Below are positions 20,422-26,543 of a stretch of 26,763 nucleotides of DNA, one piece after another; the stretch's first letter is position 1, and the number at the start of each line of letters is the position of its first letter. The position numbers and the translations under genes are program-made. Location of the stretch: IMG/VR virus record IMGVR_UViG_3300037296_000293, positions 1-26,763 of that record; one strand, written 5' to 3'. This DNA is from a virus. The notes under the pieces were generated by a model. The model was given only the letters and a program-made list of their open reading frames with translations. It searched no databases and was not told where the DNA came from.

Positions 20422-20697
20422 TTAATTTTTGATCATAAATTGAAAGCAAAGCTGATTTGCTAAATGGTTAAATTCAAGTAGATTCAATTTATTGCCAGTA
20501 ATCTCATTATAGAATGAAGAGGGTACATAATTAGCCAGTGCATGCATAAAGAGTGTTAGATTATTATCTTGCCGAATCTCTAATAAAAATTCTGCATCAT
20601 CTTCTTCCAGTACTCCCTGTATTGCTCCCAATATTCTCATTTGGTACTGCAATACTTTTTGATCTTTTTTGCTTAGGTCTTTTTGTGACTTTGCCAT
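20422..20697 (-). CDS. Unrecognised 91-residue protein
   Basis: The product is acidic and helical: MAKSQKDLSKKDQKVLQYQM, then RILGAIQGVLEEDDAEFLLE and ALANYVPSSFYNEITGNKLNLLEFNHLANQ. No membrane span. It lies between the RecA-fold ATPase gene and the DUF3164-like gene, and near-identical leader repeats flank it on both sides. A role with the neighbouring ATPase is possible but not supported by a motif. Confidence 0.55.
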   Translation of the reverse strand: MAKSQKDLSKKDQKVLQYQMRILGAIQGVLEEDDAEFLLEIRQDNNLTLFMHALANYVPSSFYNEITGNKLNLLEFNHLANQLCFQFMIKN

Positions 20698-20699
20698 AA

Positions 20700-20738
20700 T
20701 TTAAATGGTGTTTAAATGGTTATTAATTGCTATTTAAT
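20700..20738 (-). repeat. 11-bp-phased repeats in the leader of the 91-residue gene
   Basis: TTTAAA, TTTAAA, ATTAAT and TTTAAT begin at 20700, 20711, 20722 and 20733, all 11 bp apart; the last two lie in the C-terminal codons of the upstream ATPase gene. In sense direction the leader is ATTAATAACC, ATTTAAACACC, ATTTAAATT before ATG. Confidence 0.78.
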
Positions 20739-21391
20739 AGGCTCAATTGTTCGCCTGTCTTTACTTTTTTTGGTATCACTCTATAAGGTTCAGTTGCACC
20801 AAAACGGCTTTCGCATTCTGCCAGTCCTTTGTCTACAGTACACTTAATGTCTACCATGTATCGGATGCTTTTAGCGTATTCTCCTTTCGGTTCTCCCGAT
20901 TTTTCCCAGCTAATAATGATGAATGCTCTAGTTGGGAATAGTTTGATCAATAACTTGTATTGAGCTTCGGTTAAGTTGAAATACTGAAGGCTATCGATGA
21001 ATATGAATCGAGGGTGTGTACGCTTTATTTTCTCAACAAAATCATCGAAGGTGTCACGGTTTCCGATCATCATTTTACCAGCAGGAATTTCATTTAATCC
21101 CAACCTGATAGCCGCTTTCTTTAATGCGCTAGATTTTCCTTGCTCGCTGCTGTTGTAATACACCTTGCCAAAATTGCAAGCCAAGTATTTTGCTAAGATT
21201 AATCCAAGCGTGGTTTTGCCCGATCCGCTCGGTCCCCAAATTAGCATCCTGAAGTTCTGCTCAGGTATGCCAATAATCCGCTCCCACTTTTCATTTACTG
21301 CGTATTCTTTAAATTCAGTATCAATCAACTGATGAATACTAATGGAAGGCTTTAATGATCGCTTTTTGGGCGATTCTGAAGATGCTGTCAT
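20723..21391 (-). CDS. RecA-fold ATPase
   Basis: The 222-residue protein has a canonical Walker A GPSGSGKT at residues 53-60, the SSEQGKS segment at 81-87 with E83 in the place of the RecA/RadA catalytic glutamate, and Walker B RFIFIDS at 128-134. The ISWEKSGEPKGEYAKS region near 160-175 is like the L1/L2 zone of RadA/DnaB-type ATPases. Its C-terminus lacks a nuclease or lectin domain. Phage RecA-like ATPases of this size act in recombination or as accessory helicase loaders. It is encoded downstream of the MuB-like gene, so the phage has two unrelated ATPases. Confidence 0.8.
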   Translation of the reverse strand: MTASSESPKKRSLKPSISIHQLIDTEFKEYAVNEKWERIIGIPEQNFRMLIWGPSGSGKTTLGLILAKYLACNFGKVYYNSSEQGKSSALKKAAIRLGLNEIPAGKMMIGNRDTFDDFVEKIKRTHPRFIFIDSLQYFNLTEAQYKLLIKLFPTRAFIIISWEKSGEPKGEYAKSIRYMVDIKCTVDKGLAECESRFGATEPYRVIPKKVKTGEQLSLLNSN

Positions 21392-21401
21392 ACTATTAGT
21401 T

Positions 21402-21614
21402 TTACTTGTTTTTATGTGCGTCTATAAATGTTTGTAATGCCTTTAGCTCAGTAATTACCGATTCGAATGGAGCCATCATTCGGGTTATGTCATCATAATT
21501 AGAGGTATTAGTCACCTCAATTAATCCGCTGCCAGTTTCCTTTACACCGGAGATGATCAATCGCACATTTTTGCGCAATTGCTCCAGTTTATCGGTAGTG
21601 GTTATAAGATTCAT
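21402..21614 (-). CDS. Unrecognised 70-residue helical protein
   Basis: The product is a helical protein: TDKLEQLRKNVRLIISGVKE, then a linker with TGSGLIEVTNTSNYDD, then MMAPFESVITELKALQTF. Its stop is 10 bp before the ATPase start. The start overlaps the stop of the upstream gene by 4 bp (ATGA). A small accessory to the ATPase is possible. Function unknown. Confidence 0.55.
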   Translation of the reverse strand: MNLITTTDKLEQLRKNVRLIISGVKETGSGLIEVTNTSNYDDITRMMAPFESVITELKALQTFIDAHKNK

Positions 21615-22075
21615 GATAAAGCTATTTTTTGCCCTTCCTGAATCCCTTCAGCTGAGCCGTTAATTGGCTTTCCGGAGTCTAAGTTTTTAAGCTTGTATTC
21701 AAACAACTCAAGTTGTCCTCTATAATGATTCAAATCCCGTCTAAGGATTTCAAATTCATCACTACTGAAGCTCTTATAAAAGAGTGGCTCTATCTGACTT
21801 ACTTTAGATCGGTAGTAGATCAGTTTCAGTGTGCATTTGTCGTGCAATTCATTCACTAAAAAGGCACTTACAGGGTAATTCTGTAAGTCGTTTATTTTGG
21901 ATTCGGTATAACCCAATCGAAGGCATACCTGAATGAGATCACACTTACCATGATCAAATAACAGCTTCAACAATTCTCGCTTATGTGCAGCAGCTTTAAT
22001 GCCTCTGGCACGCTTAAAATCTTTCAAGTCGGTGTTATAATGACTTAGATAATTGGTTACTAATAAATCAAGCAT
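21611..22075 (-). CDS. Unrecognised 154-residue helical protein
   Basis: I choose the ATG at 22073-22075 (MLDLLVTNYLSHYNTDLKDF), which overlaps the upstream stop by 8 bp and is preceded by GGGAGG, a rare Shine-Dalgarno-like sequence here; the upstream ATG would give 6 more residues. The product is mostly helical, with KRARGIKAAAHKRELLKLLF, RLGYTESKINDLQNYPVSAF and SSDEFEILRRDLNHYRGQLE. It sits between the MuB-like cluster and the RecA-fold ATPase. Function unknown. Confidence 0.55.
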   Translation of the reverse strand: MLDLLVTNYLSHYNTDLKDFKRARGIKAAAHKRELLKLLFDHGKCDLIQVCLRLGYTESKINDLQNYPVSAFLVNELHDKCTLKLIYYRSKVSQIEPLFYKSFSSDEFEILRRDLNHYRGQLELFEYKLKNLDSGKPINGSAEGIQEGQKIALS

Positions 22076-22460
22076 TTGTACCTCCCATTTCACTTTTAGC
22101 CATTTTCAATACTTCAGTAGTTGGATAAAGCCTATCCGGATTAATGCGGTGCATGGCTCTAAAGTGCTGTTGTAGCTCCTCCAGAGTTTGTCTAGGCTTC
22201 ATTTTCTTAATAACTCTACGTCGGTAGGTTCTAAGGCAGTACTTATGAATAAATAACCAGTTTCGGGTTTGAAACCCCTTCATGTACCATCCCTGAAATG
22301 CATCAGAACATAGTAACATGGTCATAAATCTCACATCGTCCATACAAAAGGCAGCCACATAGTTCTGTAGGCTTTCCATCTGGAAAGAGATGTATTCAGC
22401 AGGACTCATTCCGAATAATTCGCAAATGGTCTCATCGTTGGCTTTAGCGTCTATATACAT
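22068..22460 (-). CDS. Unrecognised 130-residue protein beside the MuB-like gene
   Basis: The product has an N-terminal acidic helix-turn-helix-like stretch (NDETICELFGMSPAEYISFQ) and then aromatic-rich helices with SDAFQGWYMKGFQTRNWLFI and basic RTYRRRVIKKMKPRQTLEEL. It begins one base inside the stop of the MuB-like gene (shared base at 22460), indicating coupling. A role in transposition or replication is inferred only from position. Function unknown. Confidence 0.58.
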   Translation of the reverse strand: MYIDAKANDETICELFGMSPAEYISFQMESLQNYVAAFCMDDVRFMTMLLCSDAFQGWYMKGFQTRNWLFIHKYCLRTYRRRVIKKMKPRQTLEELQQHFRAMHRINPDRLYPTTEVLKMAKSEMGGTNA

Positions 22461-23320
22461 TAGGCTGCGTTTTTTTGGTTCTTTTCGTGGATTGCTTCTA
22501 TCTTTCTTTTTACTCTTCTGAAATCGTTGTTACAGTCGTTATAAATCTCATGGATGGTTTCAGTTTCTTCTATTCCATTGGCTCTAGCTACACTATTCAC
22601 ATCCGATTTGCTGATTGCCTTAAGCGTAATCCATCGCTGACCTATTCGACTCCATATTTCTTGATAGCCTCTTTTGTCCTTTTCTACACCTACACGCATG
22701 TTCTTTATGATGTAAGGAGATCCGCTCAGAATGAAGCCGCATTTGCCGTCTAATTCGTTGTATAAGTCAATGAAGTACAGAAATGCTCCTTCTTTTAATT
22801 TATCGATCTCATCAAGGATAAATAAGGCGTTATCTCTGCGCTTTATTTCGCTGATCACTATCTCAGCAAGCTCATGAACTTTAAATCCTGAAAATTCAAG
22901 GCCAAGGCATTGTGCCATTTTCTGTAAAAACACTTTGTGTGTCCACTGAAAACTACATCTCAAGTAATAAGTGTTTTTGTTATTTGCAGCGTAGTATTCC
23001 AAGCCTTCTGTTTTCCCAAGTCCGGCACGATCTGCCATTCCAAAACTGATCTTTCTGTTTTGAGCAATTTTGCAAAGCTCTATCACATCAGACAGATTAC
23101 TTGTTAGTGCAGTATTCCATTTGTTGAATAAAAAACCAACCCCGTAAGCAATTTTGCGAAACATTTCATCGCTAATGCTCTCATATTGTCTGCTGAATAC
23201 CTTACTAATGGTAGCAGCGTTAATTCCTAGCTTCTTTGCTAGTTTGTTCATAGACAAACCAGTTTTCTCCTGATAGTTCTCAGCAGCATCTTTGATTTCG
23301 TCCTTTAAATAAGTCTCCAT
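22460..23320 (-). CDS. MuB-like AAA ATPase, transposition target-DNA activator
   Basis: The 286-residue protein has the MuB plan: N-terminal helix-turn-helix (residues 22-46, GLSMNKLAKKLGINAATISK), AAA domain with Walker A GMADRAGLGKT at 94-104, Walker B LFILDEIDK at 167-174 (D170, E171), sensor-like SGS at 199-201 and an arginine-bearing segment SRIGQRW. MuB binds target DNA, forms ATP-dependent filaments and recruits the transposase. The protein is slightly shorter than MuB (312 residues). It lies next to the transposase gene, separated by about 120 bp that contain a hairpin and a REP-like palindrome, a gap longer than between most early genes. Confidence 0.9.
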   Translation of the reverse strand: METYLKDEIKDAAENYQEKTGLSMNKLAKKLGINAATISKVFSRQYESISDEMFRKIAYGVGFLFNKWNTALTSNLSDVIELCKIAQNRKISFGMADRAGLGKTEGLEYYAANNKNTYYLRCSFQWTHKVFLQKMAQCLGLEFSGFKVHELAEIVISEIKRRDNALFILDEIDKLKEGAFLYFIDLYNELDGKCGFILSGSPYIIKNMRVGVEKDKRGYQEIWSRIGQRWITLKAISKSDVNSVARANGIEETETIHEIYNDCNNDFRRVKRKIEAIHEKNQKNAA

Positions 23321-23329
23321 AAATTTGTG

Positions 23330-23346
23330 TTTAAGTGGTTATTAAT
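23330..23346 (-). repeat. Two 11-bp-phased TTTAAG/ATTAAT units in the MuB-like gene leader
   Basis: TTTAAG begins at 23330 and ATTAAT at 23341, 11 bp apart. In sense direction the leader contains ATTAATAACC then ACTTAAACACA before the start, close to the leaders of the two early genes at 20.4 and 20.7 kb, but with one unit fewer. Confidence 0.5.
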
Positions 23347-23364
23347 AATTTATTATTAGTAGCA

Positions 23365-23388
23365 GGTCGGTTGTTGTAGCAACCGGCC
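23365..23388 (-). promoter_or_regulatory. Hairpin between transposase and MuB-like genes
   Basis: GGTCGGTTG (23365-23373) and CAACCGGCC (23380-23388) form a 9-bp stem with a T-G pair and a 6-base loop. On the plus strand it is followed by ATTTTTATTT, the form of an intrinsic terminator pointing right, against the operon. For the leftward early transcript it may adjust the transposase-to-MuB ratio. Confidence 0.55.
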
Positions 23389-23412
23389 ATTTTTATTTAC
23401 TTTTTTAGTCCA

Positions 23413-23441
23413 GTTTGTCACACTGAGCGAAGCCGAAGTGT
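23413..23441 (-). repeat. REP-like palindrome, copy 2, overlapping the transposase stop
   Basis: Arms ACACT (23420-23424) and AGTGT (23437-23441) enclose GAGCGAAGCCGA. Relative to the copy at 4146-4175, one arm changes T to C and the other A to G, so pairing is kept. It overlaps the last base of the transposase stop codon (TGA at 23443-23441). Confidence 0.75.
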
Positions 23442-25360
23442 CACATTCTATCAGTTATATCAGCATCTTCAGGCACTGCCTTTGTTATTCTATTTCTCCA
23501 GTTATTCCACTTCTCATCCTCATCATATCCTACTGAAGCAGCCTTTTCTTTTAATTTCTCAATCAATTCATCCTCACCAGCCATTTGTCCGTTAATCCAT
23601 TGCTTTTCGCCTTCCTTCAACCATCTCGCTGATCGGTTTACTTTGCGTTTTGGTTCAGCTGTAGCTACTAATCGCATATCGCCATCTGGTAGCGGCTCGT
23701 ATAGCTCCACATCAGGATACTCTCTATCCGGATCATACTTCACATAGAATTTTTTCTTCAGGTTTTTCATTCTAAAATCGTAGTCCACATCACCTTCAGG
23801 TGTGTACACTTCAAACCACTGATCATGGCCGTTGAATGTCATTTCAATACCTTCTTTTTGGTATTTTTTCGGACCAGCTATATCCCAGAATAACTCGGAG
23901 TATTCTTCAAGTCCTAATGATGAGGCTTCAGGATCTTTACACTCGTTATAAACCGATGCATGAGATTTTCCTTTATATTCAGGATGATTCATGTTGTTCC
24001 ATTCATTGATTAATACCTCAATCAATTGGATCAATTCATCATAAGTTGGCAATTCTTCAAAATGTCTATCTACTTCATCCTTATTAGGTGCATTTTGCTC
24101 ATTGCTGTGAGTATGCCTTCCGAATCCAGTCCAAAAAGGTAGATCAGCTAATACCATCCGTTGAAACCTTCCAAATGCAGATTCAATTGGCTTCGAAGCC
24201 GATCTATAAGCACGAGTAGGAAAGTGAACATGAGTTAGTTTCTCGTAAAAATTCTTTGATTCTGTCTTTTTGTGACCACCTTGATTATCATATAAAGATT
24301 GGTAAGGGGCAAACCATCCATTTTCTCTTAAAGCCATTCTATTGGCCTCTAGTTGCATTTCGTAGTTCTCTTTGTTGAGACCGTTTTTCATTGAGTAGCC
24401 AATCATTTTGTAACTCAATGCATCCATCACTACATATACAGTAGCAATACCTTTTTTACTCGCTAGTTTCTTGCCTTTAGCATCCACTCGGTTGTAATCT
24501 TGAAAGTATAAGTCAACCTTGGTACCATCACCAACCCAAAGATCATCAGCGTAAATGGCTCTCGTAATATTGAACTGCTGTCCGTATCGATTCAGGTAAG
24601 CTTTCTTACCTAATCTAGCAAAGTCAATTGTTTGCTTCACTTCGGGCTTTGTCATTCTATGAATGAAGGCTTCAGCTGTTATGTCAGTCGGCCATCCCAT
24701 CTTTTCAGCATAACTCAAGTATTTGCGTTCAAATACCTGATCCGCACTTATACGAGTACTGCACATTTCTTTGATAAACCAGTTCTCCACTTCCGGAGCA
24801 ATCTTCTCACTATTATTATTGTTGTAACGGCCTAATGGAATCACAGCCTTAAAGCCTTCCTTCTTAAATTCCTTCTCCTTTGCCTTCAATTTCGCATAGG
24901 TGCCAGGAAGGGCTATATTTTTATTCTTTATATGATCAATGATGACATCATAAAAGTCTGCTGTAGTTGCAAAGCCTAGATCCTTAATTTTTCGAGGTGA
25001 TTGATCAGTTAGAAATCGAAGTACATTACAAGCTTTACTATATCTCGTTTTTTGAGCATTATCAAGCCCTTTTCCGTTCGGAGTTTTAAAGATGATCAGC
25101 TGAGCAAATGATCCGGTATCCGTACTAATCAAGCTCGTAATCCGTGAGCTCCAGTAATACTTATACACATCACCAAATCGCTCAATTATCTGCTCTTTGT
25201 ATTTCTCCTGTAGTAATTCGAAGTTGAAAAGCTTAATTCTCCTATCCAATGGATCAGATACCTTTATTGGATCATTCCAACTAAGTATAGTTCTCCTAGA
25301 AAGATTCGAATCCAAGCAATCTTGAAATTCCATATACAATATGTTTTCAAGTAACTTCAT
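23441..25360 (-). CDS. MuA-type DDE transposase
   Basis: The 639-residue protein has an integrase-core catalytic domain with D278 in WVGDGTK, D358 in LYDNQGG and E393 in ASKPIESAFGRF, the last two separated by 34 residues. The flanking NKENYEMQLEANRMALRENG and HFPTRAYRSASKPIES stretches are typical of MuA-like transposases. The N-terminal 250 residues should hold end- and enhancer-binding helices; the C-terminal part (from about 560) is highly charged and probably contacts the MuB-like ATPase. It directs integration and replicative transposition. It starts one base inside the stop of the Ner-like gene. Its stop codon overlaps a REP-like palindrome. Confidence 0.96.
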   Translation of the reverse strand: MKLLENILYMEFQDCLDSNLSRRTILSWNDPIKVSDPLDRRIKLFNFELLQEKYKEQIIERFGDVYKYYWSSRITSLISTDTGSFAQLIIFKTPNGKGLDNAQKTRYSKACNVLRFLTDQSPRKIKDLGFATTADFYDVIIDHIKNKNIALPGTYAKLKAKEKEFKKEGFKAVIPLGRYNNNNSEKIAPEVENWFIKEMCSTRISADQVFERKYLSYAEKMGWPTDITAEAFIHRMTKPEVKQTIDFARLGKKAYLNRYGQQFNITRAIYADDLWVGDGTKVDLYFQDYNRVDAKGKKLASKKGIATVYVVMDALSYKMIGYSMKNGLNKENYEMQLEANRMALRENGWFAPYQSLYDNQGGHKKTESKNFYEKLTHVHFPTRAYRSASKPIESAFGRFQRMVLADLPFWTGFGRHTHSNEQNAPNKDEVDRHFEELPTYDELIQLIEVLINEWNNMNHPEYKGKSHASVYNECKDPEASSLGLEEYSELFWDIAGPKKYQKEGIEMTFNGHDQWFEVYTPEGDVDYDFRMKNLKKKFYVKYDPDREYPDVELYEPLPDGDMRLVATAEPKRKVNRSARWLKEGEKQWINGQMAGEDELIEKLKEKAASVGYDEDEKWNNWRNRITKAVPEDADITDRM

Positions 25361-25644
25361 TAAGCTTGCTTCAATGGTTTTGTAACTGGTATCATGTAAT
25401 TCTTTTCAATTGAAAAGTCCTCACCATTACATTCTGCTAGATCAACTAAGTTTTGTTTTACTTGAACAAGTATCCTAGCACAGTTAATGATCTTTTTGCC
25501 TGTTTTACTTTGATGGTTGCGCTTTCCAGTAAAAATTTCACTCACATATAATGAGGTAGTACCTGCCATTTTAGCAATGGTTTTATTATCACCATGCTCA
25601 ACACCTTTTATGGTAATATTTTGCACTTCAATTTTATTTCTCAT
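25360..25644 (-). CDS. Small HTH protein, Ner/Cro-like early regulator
   Basis: The 94-residue product is the first early gene, divergent from the repressor, with an HTH-like centre (about residues 20-60: NKTIAKMAGTTSLYVSEIFT GKRNHQSKTGKKI). Position and size match Ner of Mu or Cro, which switch transcription off or toward lytic growth by binding operators in the same intergenic region. It is coupled to the transposase gene by a one-base overlap (TAATG). The promoter octamer TATATTTG lies 22-29 bp before its start. Confidence 0.72.
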   Translation of the reverse strand: MRNKIEVQNITIKGVEHGDNKTIAKMAGTTSLYVSEIFTGKRNHQSKTGKKIINCARILVQVKQNLVDLAECNGEDFSIEKNYMIPVTKPLKQA

Positions 25645-25731
25645 ATTTGCACAGTATTATTAAGGCAAATATAGCAATATATTGCAACTATTTAAAAATA
25701 CTGTGCAAGATATTACAACAATTAAATTAAG
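25645..25731. promoter_or_regulatory. Divergent early/repressor control region with operators
   Basis: Between the two divergent genes are a 12-bp inverted repeat (TTGCACAGTATT at 25647-25658 and AATACTGTGCAA at 25697-25708), and a perfect palindrome GCAATATATTGC at 25674-25685 near its centre. A minus-strand -7 element TATATTTG lies at 25673-25666. The arrangement is that of a phage switch bound by the repressor and the Ner-like protein. Confidence 0.8.
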
Positions 25732-26505
25732 TTGCTAAGAATTAAACAAATAAGAAACAAAAAAGGCTTAACCCTTGATGAATTAGCATCAAGGAGTGGC
25801 ATTTCTAAGCGAATGATTTCGGGTTATGAAGCCGGAACAAGTGACATTACACTTAAAAAATTGCAAGATATTGCCACAGCTTTAGAGGTAGATTTAGACG
25901 AATTAGTTGATGGATTCAAAAGCGAAAAAACTGCACCTAATATTGCACCTAATGTTGCACCTAATCCAGTTTTAGTACATGAACCGGAAGTAAATTACCA
26001 CACCAAGGTTCTACCTATCCAAGTAGATCAAGATAACAATGAGAGAATAGTATATGTACCAATATCAGCAAGGGCAGGTTATAAGGTAGGCTTCGCAGAT
26101 CCTATTTACATAGAGAAGCTTCCAAGCTTCAATCTGCCTGGTCACACAAATGGCACATTCAGAGCCTTCCAAGTATCCGGCTTTTCAATGTATCCCACTT
26201 TCAATGATAATGATATAGCAATCGGTCAATACGTTGAGAGAGTAGAGCAAGTCTATAATAATAGGGTGTACTTAATAGTAAGTAAAGAAGAAGTGCTTCT
26301 GAAAAGAGTGCGGCTCTCCATATCTACAAAAGAGCTCATTTTACTATCAGATTCAGAAGAATTTGAGCCAATAACAGTGCCTTTTAAGGAAATAAAGGAG
26401 CTTTGGTGTGTCACTGACAAAATCACCAAGAACATGGCACCACCAAGCGAACTAGAGGCACGTGTCGCCAAATTAGAGCAGAAACTATCAAAGATTAAGA
26501 GGTAA
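25732..26505 (+). CDS. LexA/S24-type phage repressor
   Basis: The 257-residue protein starts at TTG (25732-25734); the HTH begins at residue 5 so no later start is plausible. An XRE-type HTH (residues 5-58, LDELASRSGISKRMISGYEA) binds operators. A proline-rich linker (66-80) has three APN units. The C-terminal S24 peptidase domain has the cleavage-type ARAG site at 113-116, catalytic S152 in GFSMYPT and lysine K191 in LLKRV. A coiled-coil tail (235-257) closes it. This is a cleavable repressor induced by RecA on DNA damage. It is divergent from the Ner-like gene. Confidence 0.92.
   Translation: MLRIKQIRNKKGLTLDELASRSGISKRMISGYEAGTSDITLKKLQDIATALEVDLDELVDGFKSEKTAPNIAPNVAPNPVLVHEPEVNYHTKVLPIQVDQDNNERIVYVPISARAGYKVGFADPIYIEKLPSFNLPGHTNGTFRAFQVSGFSMYPTFNDNDIAIGQYVERVEQVYNNRVYLIVSKEEVLLKRVRLSISTKELILLSDSEEFEPITVPFKEIKELWCVTDKITKNMAPPSELEARVAKLEQKLSKIKR
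25933..25965 (+). repeat. 12-bp tandem repeat in the repressor linker
   Basis: GCACCTAAT recurs at 25933, 25945 and 25957, a 12-bp period encoding APNI-, APNV- and APNP-type units between the HTH and peptidase domains. Unit number could vary by slippage and change the linker length. Confidence 0.8.
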
Positions 26506-26543
26506 TTAAAAAGTAATTAAACACCAGTTAAATGCCATTTAAA
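26505..26543 (+). repeat. 11-bp-phased TTAAA repeats downstream of the repressor
   Basis: ATTAAA, ATTAAA, GTTAAA and TTTAAA begin at 26505, 26516, 26527 and 26538, all exactly 11 bp apart. In + sense the second unit reads AATTAAACACC and the third AGTTAAATGCC, matching the leader-repeat family elsewhere, but no start codon follows. The array begins at the repressor stop and lies where the phage regulatory end should be. Confidence 0.78.
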
